From contig NZGC01000070.1 in assembly GCA_002689445.1 (NCBI GenBank), forward strand, positions 1-56,355: a stretch of 56,355 nucleotides of DNA. The letters run 5' to 3'. Of this stretch, positions 39,246-49,645 are shown one piece after another. A program made the position numbers and the translations under genes. The notes under the pieces are model-generated. The model saw only the letters and a list, made by a program, of their open reading frames with translations, did no database searches and was not told the DNA's origin. The stretch comes from Gammaproteobacteria bacterium (GTDB taxonomy: Bacteria; Pseudomonadota; Gammaproteobacteria; Pseudomonadales; Azotimanducaceae). Positions within the stretch are counted from its first letter, which is position 1. Each line of letters starts with the position of its first letter.

Positions 39246-39290
39246 CTCCTCTCGGTAATTGCTACCTGGCAGGACCAGTGCAGCAAGGAG
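39246..39290 (-). promoter_or_regulatory. candidate S6:S18 autoregulatory mRNA leader
   Basis: On the minus strand CTCCT (39286-39290) can pair with AGGAG (39246-39250) of the rpsF ribosome binding site. Between them lie two small hairpins, CTGG/CCAG and GGTA/TACC, followed by the CCG trinucleotide. A CCG next to helices at the start of rpsF is the hallmark of the motif bound by the S6:S18 complex, which represses translation. The assignment is by recollection of that motif. Confidence 0.45.
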
Positions 39291-39311
39291 TGAATAGAAA
39301 TAAGGCCGCGA

Positions 39312-39340
39312 AGTGTACGAAATTGTTCAGTGATGTGCAA
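39312..39340 (-). promoter_or_regulatory. candidate promoter for rpsF operon
   Basis: On the minus strand TTGCAC and TACACT are 17 bases apart. It starts just after the rlmB stop and leaves a leader of about 65 bases before rpsF. Confidence 0.45.
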
Positions 39341-39347
39341 ATTTAGT

Positions 39348-40091
39348 TTACTTCGCCTGGTGTTTTTGCCTTAACACTTCGTACAGGCAAATTCCGGTGG
39401 CAACACTGACATTTAAGTTAAAGTCTGGCAGCGCCATGGGGATTTCAGCCAACAGGTCACAGTGCTTGCGGGTGTTAAATCTGAGTCCGTCGCCTTCCGA
39501 GCCCATGACCAATGCCAAATTACCTGTTAACGATATATCCTGCAGCGCCTGATCAGCACCCAACGCTGTCCCAATCACCCAGAACCCGGCTTCTTTCATT
39601 TGCTTGAGCGCTCGAGCCAAGTTGACCACCTCAACGACGGGGACCTTAGCAGCGGCTCCGGCCGATCGTTTCAGCACCGTCGCATTGAATGCCGCCGTTC
39701 CGTGCTTGGGTACAATCACGGCATCTACCCCAAAGGTTGCGGCGCTTCGCAGACAAGCACCTAAGTTACCCGGATCAGTCACGCCGTCAAGCACCAGCAA
39801 GGTTCGAGATTCCGCCACCGAGCTCAACACGGAGGACAAACTCTGCCGCGGCACAGGGGTGTTGGCTTGACTCAAAAATGCTACACCTTGATGCGGCGCC
39901 GCGTCACCCAGAACTCGACCAAAAGACGCTTCGCTCCAACGCACAACAGGACAATTTGCCGCTTCCGCCAGCTCAATCAAGTTGGCCGACCGCGGCGATA
40001 CTAACCCCAGCCGCAGGTAAAGCGTTCCTGGGTCACCACGTTTGACCACCTGGGTCACCGCATGAAACCCAAATATCCAATTATCTGCCAC
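39348..40091 (-). CDS. rlmB: 23S rRNA (guanosine-2'-O-)-methyltransferase RlmB
   Basis: 247 residues, starting at GTG and overlapping the rnr end by 11 bases. The SpoU knot motifs are visible: LDGVTDPGNLGACLRSAATFG, ALVMGSEGDGLR and FNLNVSVATGI. It methylates G2251 of 23S rRNA. The N-terminal L30e-like substrate domain is complete. Pairing with rnr is the usual gammaproteobacterial order. Confidence 0.95.
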   Translation of the reverse strand: MADNWIFGFHAVTQVVKRGDPGTLYLRLGLVSPRSANLIELAEAANCPVVRWSEASFGRVLGDAAPHQGVAFLSQANTPVPRQSLSSVLSSVAESRTLLVLDGVTDPGNLGACLRSAATFGVDAVIVPKHGTAAFNATVLKRSAGAAAKVPVVEVVNLARALKQMKEAGFWVIGTALGADQALQDISLTGNLALVMGSEGDGLRFNTRKHCDLLAEIPMALPDFNLNVSVATGICLYEVLRQKHQAK

Positions 40092-42408
40092 GACGGGTTC
40101 GTCCTTTTGCGGCAGTTGATTTCCTAGGTTTCGTTGATTTCGTTGATTTCGTTGAATTTGGACGACTTTTTGACGTCGATTTCAGGGGCTTTCTTCGGCC
40201 AACAGGCGCGCCCCGGCGCTTTGCCGGAAAGTGCTGAATCAAGGACAAGCTTACCTGTCCGAGAGTGCTGTCGACCGAATCAAGTTGCACCGCTACCCGA
40301 TCTCCCATACTGAATACTAAACGACCGACATTGGCCGTCAGGGTGTTTGCTTCGGGGTCGAACTGATACCGATCTTTGGGCAGATTACCAATGTGGACAA
40401 GGCCCTCTGCCATCATTGGCTCGAGGTTCACAAACAAACCAAATTTAACCACCGTGGTTACAAGCCCTTCAAACGTATCTCCGATGTACTGCTTCAGATA
40501 TTCACATTTTAGCCAACCCAGGACTTCGTAAACGGCCATGTCAGCGCGGCGTTCGGTGGCGCTGGCACGCTCACCTAACTGAACCATCGCTTCAAGATCT
40601 AAAAAATCAACGCCCTTGTTGCGTCGGCGTCGGTCGGATCGCTGCAACACCTTTTTGACCAAAAGATGGTTGACCAAATCTGATAAACGCCTAATCGGCG
40701 AGGTGAAATGCGCGTAACCCGCATAATTTAACCCAAAGTGTGGTCGTTCATCAGGGGTATAAATAGCTTGGTTCATGGACCTTAGGACTAGCATCTGCAA
40801 GGCTGCCGAGGCGGGGAGATCGCGACTCAAATCGAGAATCCGTTGAAAAGTTTCGGTCGTGACGTGGCCAAGCTCGGCGTCAAGCGCCACACCAAACTGT
40901 CCTAGCACTTGGGTCAAGCGCTCAACTCGGTCAGCATCCGGCTCATCATGAACCCGATAAAGACCTGGTTGTTCGGATTTTTTGATGAAATCAGCCATGG
41001 CAACATTGGCGGCCAACATACACTCTTCAATCAGCTTATGGGCTTCGGTTCGCTCAACTGGGGCTAAATTAATCAAGTCACCTTCGGCGTCCCAGCCAAT
41101 ATTCAGCTCGGTGGTTTCAATCTCCAACGCACCCCGCGCTTGGCGCCGACGCATCAGGCGCTGATACAAAGCCTGCAAAGCCGATAACGACGGCTCGACC
41201 TCAGCGGTTATGACGGGCTCACTAGGCTCCCCAGCCATCCAGCCTGCAACCTCAGCATAGATCAACCGGGCCTTTGAACGAATCACCGCCTCAAAGAAAC
41301 GGTAACCTGTACGCCGCCCTTGTTGGTCAAAGTTAAGGGAGCAAACCAGCACGAGACGATCCTCATCCGGCCTCAATGAGCAGAGCCCATTACTGAGTCG
41401 CTCGGGTAGCATCGGTATCACACGTTCTGGAAAGTAAACGCTGGTGCCCCTATTCTCAGCTTCTTGGTAGAGGGGCGAACCTTCCTTGACGTAATGACCC
41501 ACGTCCGCAATGGCAACCAGCAAGTGATAGCCCTCTGACGTCGGCTCCGCATAAACCGCATCATCAAAATCTTTCGCATCACTGCCATCAATCGTCACAA
41601 AGGGTAAAGACCTTAGATCCTCACGATACTTAAGATCCCTTGCGGTTAGCTCGCTGGGAAACCGACTGGCTTGCTCCAACACGTCGCCGGGGAACTCTAC
41701 CGGGATATCATGACCTTGAAGCACAATATCAATTTCAACTTCAGGGGTCAGTTTCTCCGCCACTCGGTCGGTAATTTCACCCAGTAGACCTCGTTGACTG
41801 CTGGCATAATCGGTAATGCATACTGACACGATATCGCCGCTGCTGAATCGATGTTGGGCAGCGCCTTTGTCAACTCGGACGGTTTGATGGACCTTGCGGG
41901 AAAGCGGTTCGACAAAGGCTTGATGCTTCTGGATTACGAGGCGACCGATCACTTCAGTGATCACTCGCTCAACCACCTTGACGATCTCCGCCTGAGGACG
42001 GCCCCTGGCATCCTTACCCAAGACACGAGCAAGTACTTTATCCCCGTGCAAATAGCCTTGCATCTCTCTGGCGCTGAGATAGACATCCTCATCCAGGGTC
42101 TCGATCATCAGAAAGCCAAATCCTTCTGGATGCGCCGAAACGACCCCCGCCAGAAGGTCCCTGGCTGCGGGCAGGCGATAGCCCCGGCGTGCATTCATCA
42201 CCAGCTCACCGCTTCGCAACATCGCGGCCAACCGCGCCTTCAGAGCCCGCTTATCAACCGCATCCGTCAACTCCAGTCGTCCTGCGATTTGTCTCGCGGT
42301 GATTGGGCTGGAGGACGCAGCGACCAAGGACAAAATATATGCCCTGCTTGCAATAGGCCTGTCGTATCGCCTTGCTTCATCACTAAAATTTGGGTCTTTT
42401 GGGGTCAA
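40081..42408 (-). CDS. rnr: ribonuclease R
   Basis: 775 residues, starting at TTG with AGGAG six bases before it. There is an N-terminal winged helix, cold-shock domains, the RNB catalytic domain with DGSDAKDFDDAVYA (the metal-binding Asp cluster) and FTSPIRRLSDLVNHLL, an S1 domain (GDTFEGLVTTVVKFGLFV) and a basic tail. The tail contains three exact repeats of Ser-Thr-Lys encoded by a 9-base tandem repeat at 40129-40155. RNase R degrades structured RNA 3' to 5'. Confidence 0.96.
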   Translation of the reverse strand: MTPKDPNFSDEARRYDRPIASRAYILSLVAASSSPITARQIAGRLELTDAVDKRALKARLAAMLRSGELVMNARRGYRLPAARDLLAGVVSAHPEGFGFLMIETLDEDVYLSAREMQGYLHGDKVLARVLGKDARGRPQAEIVKVVERVITEVIGRLVIQKHQAFVEPLSRKVHQTVRVDKGAAQHRFSSGDIVSVCITDYASSQRGLLGEITDRVAEKLTPEVEIDIVLQGHDIPVEFPGDVLEQASRFPSELTARDLKYREDLRSLPFVTIDGSDAKDFDDAVYAEPTSEGYHLLVAIADVGHYVKEGSPLYQEAENRGTSVYFPERVIPMLPERLSNGLCSLRPDEDRLVLVCSLNFDQQGRRTGYRFFEAVIRSKARLIYAEVAGWMAGEPSEPVITAEVEPSLSALQALYQRLMRRRQARGALEIETTELNIGWDAEGDLINLAPVERTEAHKLIEECMLAANVAMADFIKKSEQPGLYRVHDEPDADRVERLTQVLGQFGVALDAELGHVTTETFQRILDLSRDLPASAALQMLVLRSMNQAIYTPDERPHFGLNYAGYAHFTSPIRRLSDLVNHLLVKKVLQRSDRRRRNKGVDFLDLEAMVQLGERASATERRADMAVYEVLGWLKCEYLKQYIGDTFEGLVTTVVKFGLFVNLEPMMAEGLVHIGNLPKDRYQFDPEANTLTANVGRLVFSMGDRVAVQLDSVDSTLGQVSLSLIQHFPAKRRGAPVGRRKPLKSTSKSRPNSTKSTKSTKPRKSTAAKGRTRRGR
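40129..40155. repeat. 9-base in-frame tandem repeat, three copies
   Basis: TTTCGTTGA is repeated three times exactly (40129-40137, 40138-40146, 40147-40155). It lies in rnr and encodes Ser-Thr-Lys on the minus strand. Length changes here would not shift the frame. Confidence 0.9.
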
Positions 42409-42442
42409 CTATTACTCCTGGGATGGGCTGGCTGTCTCGGCG

Positions 42443-42471
42443 TTGACAGATTGAGAACCGGCGAGTAATCT
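42443..42471 (+). promoter_or_regulatory. promoter of tRNA-Leu
   Basis: A perfect -35 TTGACA and TAATCT are separated by 17 bases. A GC-rich discriminator GCGCC follows, as in stringently controlled stable-RNA promoters. The predicted start is about 7 bases before the mature tRNA end. Confidence 0.65.
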
Positions 42472-42484
42472 GCGCCTCTTCGTT

Positions 42485-42571
42485 GCCGAGGTGGTGGAAT
42501 TGGTAGACACGCTAGCTTCAGGTGCTAGTGGGGGAAACCCCGTGGAGGTTCAAGTCCTCTTCTCGGCACCA
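42485..42571 (+). tRNA. tRNA-Leu (anticodon CAG), CCA encoded
   Basis: 87 bases with acceptor GCCGAGG pairing TCTCGGC (one G-U), D arm AATTGGTAGACAC, anticodon stem CTAGC/GCTAG with loop TTCAGGT (anticodon CAG), the long class II variable arm, T loop TTCAAGT, discriminator A and CCA. The same gene stands between purA and rnr in Pseudomonas as I recall. Confidence 0.97.
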
Positions 42572-42873
42572 TCATCTGCGGCGCTGAGGGCCTGTCCTAC
42601 CCCTTGGACTGCATTGTCCCTGTTACTGCATTGTACCTGATAATGCACTGTCATAGCAGACAGCCTTCAAGAACACGCAGCGCTTCTTGACACAGTGTTC
42701 GGTGGATAGCCACTGAGGAAAATCGAGGGCGCCTTTCAAGTTGCAACCCTCAACCTTACCGCCAACCGCTCGCTTACCTTAAAGTCAGTCACACAATGAC
42801 AGCCAGCTTGCGGGATGACGGTCGAATACGGGTTAGCGCAAACGTTTTCAATCTAAACGCCCAGACCTAAACG
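42572..42873. other. intergenic region 3' of tRNA-Leu, small repeats only
   Basis: 302 bases between the tRNA and the convergent terB-like gene. No ORF, integrase remnant or second copy of the tRNA end is seen. It contains a 17-base tandem repeat (42608-42641), an inverted repeat GAACAC/GTGTTC (42671-42700), and three short AAACG repeats near 42840-42872. Confidence 0.5.
42608..42641. repeat. 17-base direct repeat, two copies
   Basis: ACTGCATTGT opens each copy (42608 and 42625). The 17-base units differ at two positions. The second copy also forms an inverted repeat TGCATT/AATGCA with the sequence after it. Confidence 0.7.
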
Positions 42874-43314
42874 TTAACTTTCTCCGTTCAAGCCCATCAG
42901 TTCTGCGGCCGTGATGCCCAGCGCACTCACGCAGGCATTAAAGAAGTTGATCTCTGGATTGCTGACACGCCCATCAGCTTGGATCACCTCGGCTAAAGCT
43001 TGCGCAATGCTCACTCGATCTGCGCTACTCATTTGCTTAGCAGACGTTGATAGATACTTATCCAGCGGTGCTTTTTCATACAATTCCGAATTGGCGGCTA
43101 CCCGAATCTCAGAGCTTGAAAAGTCATCTCCCGTTCGAGCAAGTAACACTTCACGAACCTTTTCTATCTCGATGTCTTTGATGTTAGTGTCCGAGGCAGT
43201 CGCCCGGGCAAGGGTCATCAACATCACTTCTTTTGCCAACTGAGCTTGCTCCTCAGCGCTGGGCTCAGACCCGCTAAAGATTTTTAGAATTCCTGATAGA
43301 CTCGCGATACTCAT
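42874..43314 (-). CDS. TerB-like (tellurite resistance TerB family) protein
   Basis: 146 residues, all-helical. MLMTLARATASDTNIKDIEIE and IAQALAEVIQADGRVSNPEI match the two-helix acidic repeats of the TerB/DUF533 fold; the Asp in ADGRVS and the equivalent in the first half are the likely metal-binding sites. Cytoplasmic, function unknown. No other ter genes are nearby, so tellurite resistance should not be inferred. It starts 12 bases after the small ORF at 43327. Confidence 0.8.
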   Translation of the reverse strand: MSIASLSGILKIFSGSEPSAEEQAQLAKEVMLMTLARATASDTNIKDIEIEKVREVLLARTGDDFSSSEIRVAANSELYEKAPLDKYLSTSAKQMSSADRVSIAQALAEVIQADGRVSNPEINFFNACVSALGITAAELMGLNGES

Positions 43315-43326
43315 ATCCTGCTTCCC

Positions 43327-43608
43327 TTAGTCGCTATAATAAATGTTTGTGATGCTTGATGACGGTTCGAGTACCAAACGACTCACACCCTTCTGCCCAT
43401 ATGTTATACCAAAGTCGGGCCTGATTAAGTATCCCAATTCTATCAATCCTAATCCAAGATGCTCATCAAGCGGCAGCAGCCTTCTCACCGTTAACTCGTG
43501 CAGGTGTTTCAATGAGGGCGATTCTAACTGTCCTCCCATTGAAACCGCTGAAGGTCTGGCGCGGGGCCTAAGCAAACGGCTTCCCAGCCCTGTTAAAGGC
43601 GTCGTCAA
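43327..43608 (-). CDS. possible 93-residue hypothetical protein
   Basis: It starts at TTG with TAGGTCTGGA upstream, nine bases after the Ldh stop, and ends 12 bases before the TerB-like start, so it fits an operon. The C-terminal 70 residues (from the ATG at 43539) alternate hydrophobic and charged residues in a protein-like way (LKHLHELTVRRLLPLDEHLG, LVLEPSSSITNIYYSD). The N-terminal 23 residues are Pro/Arg rich and less convincing. I recognise no family. The opposite strand is also open, which weakens the case. Confidence 0.35.
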   Translation of the reverse strand: MTTPLTGLGSRLLRPRARPSAVSMGGQLESPSLKHLHELTVRRLLPLDEHLGLGLIELGYLIRPDFGITYGQKGVSRLVLEPSSSITNIYYSD

Positions 43609-43617
43609 TATCCAGAC

Positions 43618-44673
43618 CTATTTCGTGAACCCCGCCATATCAGCGGCGGTCATGCCCGCTTTTTCCCCCGCCTGACAAATCGCTTGCCAAGACTGCGGAT
43701 CAATGGGTATCCCATCGGCCAGACGCGCGGCTTTTGACGCTCGCTCCGGGTCGCCAGGCAGTAGAACGTGGTCGAAACCTTGCGCGGGCTCGGCGCTGCG
43801 AGCATAGGCTTGCATCCCGTTCACTTCACGCGCAAAGCCCCTTGCCCCACCGAACACGTTAGGGTCAAGGATCAACATAAACATGTGGTTTACGGTAATT
43901 TCCTTCTGCTTATCAGTATCTTGCATCGTCCACTCGCCCGCGAGTGCGCCGCCCAATAACTCGCACATCAGGGCTAATCCAGACCCTTTGTGCTGACCAA
44001 AAGGTCCCAATGACCCTCCTTCTGCGATGGCATTGGGATCTTGGGTTGGCCGGCCTTGATGATCAAACAGGGCGCCCTCAGGTACCGGCTCTCCTTTCAT
44101 ACTGGCAACCCTAACTTTGCCTAACGCAATGGCGCTGGTTGCCATGTCGAGAATCAGCGGTTCCGATTCGGTTGGTACTCCGCAACAAAAAGGATTGGTT
44201 TGGAGCCGTTTATCCCGGCCGCCCCACATCGAAACAAAAGGAGGATGACCCACCACATTGACGAAGTGAATTGAAACCATGCCTTCGGCAACGCACTGTT
44301 CAGCGTAGGCGCCGATCCTACCTAAGTGGTGGTTATTCCGTGACCCAACACACGCGAGCCCTAGGGAACGCGCCTTTTCAATGCCGAGATCGGTTGCTTG
44401 ACGGCCCACGACCTGGCCATAACCAAAACCTCCATCAACGAGCAATACAGAGCCCTGATCCTTGATGACCTCGGCATTCGCATTGACCTTTAAGCCACCG
44501 CGCAGAGCGCTCCCCACATAATTGGGAATCATACCCACTCCGTGCGAGTCGTGACCTTTTAGGTTTGCCTCAACCAAATGATCTGCTGTCTCTTGAGCTT
44601 TCTCCGCCTCGGTACCCAGACACTGAAAAATTGCTGTGGCAAACTGCCGCAGTCGCACGTGGTCGATGATCAA
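43618..44673 (-). CDS. Ldh family NAD(P)-dependent dehydrogenase (malate/L-lactate/ureidoglycolate type)
   Basis: 351 residues from a TTG at 44673, chosen because AAGGAGG stands five bases before it; the frame extends 23 codons further up but that N-terminus looks non-native. The family start IIDHVRLRQFATAIFQCLG, the substrate-binding SHGVGMIPNY, NNHHLGRIGAYAEQ and the NAD-binding EGGSLGPFGQHKGSGLALM are present. It is a type 2 malate/L-lactate dehydrogenase fold enzyme oxidising a 2-hydroxy acid; the substrate cannot be read. It appears inserted between purA and tRNA-Leu. Confidence 0.86.
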   Translation of the reverse strand: MIIDHVRLRQFATAIFQCLGTEAEKAQETADHLVEANLKGHDSHGVGMIPNYVGSALRGGLKVNANAEVIKDQGSVLLVDGGFGYGQVVGRQATDLGIEKARSLGLACVGSRNNHHLGRIGAYAEQCVAEGMVSIHFVNVVGHPPFVSMWGGRDKRLQTNPFCCGVPTESEPLILDMATSAIALGKVRVASMKGEPVPEGALFDHQGRPTQDPNAIAEGGSLGPFGQHKGSGLALMCELLGGALAGEWTMQDTDKQKEITVNHMFMLILDPNVFGGARGFAREVNGMQAYARSAEPAQGFDHVLLPGDPERASKAARLADGIPIDPQSWQAICQAGEKAGMTAADMAGFTK

Positions 44674-44821
44674 TGCATCCTCCTTGTTCGCCTCATTTGA
44701 TTGACCGATGATCGTTACAAACGCGCAGCCACAATCTTTCAAAGCGAGGCCGTCGTTTACCTCTGACTTTTCTAGTCTAGACCATCATCAAGAACAATGA
44801 GCGCGGTGGCAAGAGAATCAA

Positions 44822-44846
44822 GGCATCCTTTGTCATTGGGGATGCC
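44822..44846 (-). terminator. probable intrinsic terminator after purA
   Basis: A perfect seven-base stem GGCATCC/GGATGCC with an 11-base loop is followed on the minus strand by TTGATTCTCTT. It lies 28 bases beyond the purA stop and would end the long operon. Confidence 0.5.
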
Positions 44847-44874
44847 GGCTTCTCAAGCGAATTCATCGATGCGC

Positions 44875-47336
<2,462 letters not shown>

Positions 47337-47350
47337 ATCGACAGCTCTTT

Positions 47351-47542
47351 TTAGCGGTTCAAACCATACAACAAGAGGGTACCGACCAGCATCATGGCGA
47401 GGCCGCTGGCTCTTAACATTTTATCTTCTAAGGCGCTTGCTTCCCCGACAAAGCGCTTCCACATCTTAGGAGAAGCGAAGGGCATGAGCCCCTCGATAAC
47501 CAGCACCAAGCACAGTGCGACCCAAAGGTCGTGTAGATTCAT
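47351..47542 (-). CDS. DUF2065 family small membrane protein
   Basis: 63 residues with two hydrophobic helices, WVALCLVLVIEGLMPFASP and ASGLAMMLVGTLLLYGL. It matches the YjeT/DUF2065 protein encoded after hflC in many gammaproteobacteria. Inner-membrane, function unknown. It is 21 bases after the hflC stop. Confidence 0.9.
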   Translation of the reverse strand: MNLHDLWVALCLVLVIEGLMPFASPKMWKRFVGEASALEDKMLRASGLAMMLVGTLLLYGLNR

Positions 47543-47563
47543 GCTAGGCCAACCTTGCGCCTC

Positions 47564-48439
47564 TTAATTTGCAGAATTACTGTCCTTCAAGTAACTGAAA
47601 AAGTCACTGTTCGGATCCAATATCAGCATATCATTCTTATCGGAGAAAGTTCGCTTGTAAGCCGCCATGCTGCGATAAAACTTATAAAACTCTTTGTCCT
47701 GGTTGAAGGCTTGCGCATACGTAGCCGCAGCTTCAGCATCGCCTTCACCGCGTAAGGCTTCTGCTTCACTGTACGCTTCGGCCAAGATCACTTCTCGTTG
47801 TTTATCGGCATCCGCCCGAATACCGACAGCCAACTCCTGGCCTTTTGCACGATGCTCTTTTGCTTCGATATCCCGCTCGGTGTTCATACGGTTATAAACA
47901 GACTGACTGACCTCTTCGGGGAGGTCGATACGCTTCACCCGAACATCGACGACCTCAACACCAAGCTCTGCATCCGCCACTTCGTTCAGACTCGCAACCA
48001 ACACCTCCATTAACTCATCTCGCTCACCAGAGACCACCTCGTGCAACGTTCGCTTACTGATCTCGTTACGCAGGCCATTGTTAATCCGTTGCTTTAAGAG
48101 CTCCTCAGCTCGGCGCTGATCACCGGAAGTCGCGGTGTAGTACTTCTCGACCTTCTTGATCTTGAATTTCGCGAAGGAATCAACGATCAGTGCTTTTTTC
48201 TCGAGGGTTAAAAATCGCTCTGCAGGGGCATCGACGGTGAGTACCCGTCCATCAAAAATACGAACCTCTTCCATGAACGGCAACTTAACGTGCAAACCCG
48301 TGGAAATATCTGCGTTCACGACTTTACCAAGCCGGAGCAGAACCCCTCTTTCCATTTCGGTTAGGATGTATACCGAATTCGAACCTAAAAACACCAGTCC
48401 AACCAACAGGACCAACGCTACCGCTATTTTATTAGACAT
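47564..48439 (-). CDS. hflC: HflC, SPFH-domain protease modulator
   Basis: 291 residues: one N-terminal membrane segment (AVALVLLVGLVFLGSNSVYI), the prohibitin/SPFH domain, and a coiled coil rich in Glu, Ala and Arg (EAKEHRAKGQELAV). HflC and HflK form the membrane cage around the FtsH protease and limit its degradation of membrane proteins. The gene follows hflK by 14 bases. Confidence 0.96.
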   Translation of the reverse strand: MSNKIAVALVLLVGLVFLGSNSVYILTEMERGVLLRLGKVVNADISTGLHVKLPFMEEVRIFDGRVLTVDAPAERFLTLEKKALIVDSFAKFKIKKVEKYYTATSGDQRRAEELLKQRINNGLRNEISKRTLHEVVSGERDELMEVLVASLNEVADAELGVEVVDVRVKRIDLPEEVSQSVYNRMNTERDIEAKEHRAKGQELAVGIRADADKQREVILAEAYSEAEALRGEGDAEAAATYAQAFNQDKEFYKFYRSMAAYKRTFSDKNDMLILDPNSDFFSYLKDSNSAN

Positions 48440-48453
48440 ACCTTGCTCCTACC

Positions 48454-49584
48454 TTACTGGCGATCGCGACGGCTTCGAACCGACGATCTGTCTTGTGGGC
48501 GTTGTGAAATGGAGTCAGCGCCTGCCATCCCTTGCCCTCTATCCGTTGTTGAACCCTGTTGAATCATGCGATCAAGGGGCAAGTACATCATGTTATTGCC
48601 TCCTTCGACATCCACCATGACTTTCGACGCACTGGACATCACCGCTTCCATCGTATCGATGTACATGCGTTCCCTTGTAACCTCGGGTGCAGCCTTGTAC
48701 TCAACGTAGAGTTTACTGAATCGAGATGCTTCACCGACGGCTTGGGCCACCACTCGTTGTCGATAACCTTCAGCCTCTTCGAGATAGCGTTGCGCCTCAC
48801 CTCTGGCTTCTGGAATCACCTGATTGGCATAAGCATCGGCTTCGTTGCGAACCCGCACCTCGTCCTCTCTGGCTCTGATCACCTCGTCAAACGCCTCTCT
48901 GACGGCGTCGGGTGGGGCAGTTTCATCAACATTGACCTGAGTCACGGCAATCCCAGTGCCGTAGGCCGCCATATAGTCTTGGATACGCGTTTTGATCTCA
49001 TCGCCCATAACAGCGCGACCTTCAGTCAAGACTTCATCCATTTCAGTACTACCCACCACATGCCTAACCGCACTCTCGGTGGACTGGTGTAAACTTTTCT
49101 CTGGATCGCGCACTTCTAAAGCATAAGCAACCACATCATCAATCACGTATTGCACCGTGAGCTTCACCTTTACGATATTTTCATCTTCGGTCAGCATTTC
49201 TGAGTCATGCGGGTGAGATCGCACACGGGAAACATTGTGGATCAGGACTTTATCGATGATCGGCGGATACCAACTGAGGCCCGGCATCACCACCGCCTCT
49301 TGAACTTGCCCAAATCGCAGCACAACGCCTCGTTCTTGCTCGTCTAAGGTATAAATTCCCATCAGCCCGTAGCCGATCGCTGCGACAGCCGCTAATACAC
49401 CAAGGACTGAAGACGTCAGCATCCCGCCTCCGGTGCTGCCTCCGCTACTGCTTCCGCCGCCGAACATACCCCCAAGGTTGTCCTTGAGCTTTTTAAACGC
49501 TTCATCTAAATCAGGCGGTCCTTGATCCTGCCGATTACCCCAAGGGTCACGGTCGCCGTTATTACCCGGTTCATTCCAAGCCAT
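48454..49584 (-). CDS. hflK: HflK, SPFH-domain protease modulator
   Basis: 376 residues from the ATG at 49584, preceded by GGAG; 13 upstream codons are discarded. The cytoplasmic N-terminus starts MAWNEPGNNGDRDPWG and is Gly-rich (GGMFGGGSSSGGSTGGG). One membrane segment (LGVLAAVAAIGYGLMGIYTL), the SPFH domain and a coiled coil follow. It pairs with HflC to control FtsH. It begins 61 bases after hflX. Confidence 0.96.
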   Translation of the reverse strand: MAWNEPGNNGDRDPWGNRQDQGPPDLDEAFKKLKDNLGGMFGGGSSSGGSTGGGMLTSSVLGVLAAVAAIGYGLMGIYTLDEQERGVVLRFGQVQEAVVMPGLSWYPPIIDKVLIHNVSRVRSHPHDSEMLTEDENIVKVKLTVQYVIDDVVAYALEVRDPEKSLHQSTESAVRHVVGSTEMDEVLTEGRAVMGDEIKTRIQDYMAAYGTGIAVTQVNVDETAPPDAVREAFDEVIRAREDEVRVRNEADAYANQVIPEARGEAQRYLEEAEGYRQRVVAQAVGEASRFSKLYVEYKAAPEVTRERMYIDTMEAVMSSASKVMVDVEGGNNMMYLPLDRMIQQGSTTDRGQGMAGADSISQRPQDRSSVRSRRDRQ

Positions 49585-49645
49585 GTTGTTCTCCACATCC
49601 CGAGGTTTCGGGTATCTTCCCATTTATTGCGCAAACTTGCATTGT

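Noticed and set aside
42874-43314. Tellurite resistance gene
   Set aside because: Only a TerB-like fold is present. No TerC, TerD or TerZ genes are nearby, so resistance cannot be claimed.
44743-44821. Insertion sequence or integrase next to the tRNA-Leu insertion
   Set aside because: No transposase-like ORF or terminal inverted repeats are found in the gaps around the Ldh and TerB-like genes.
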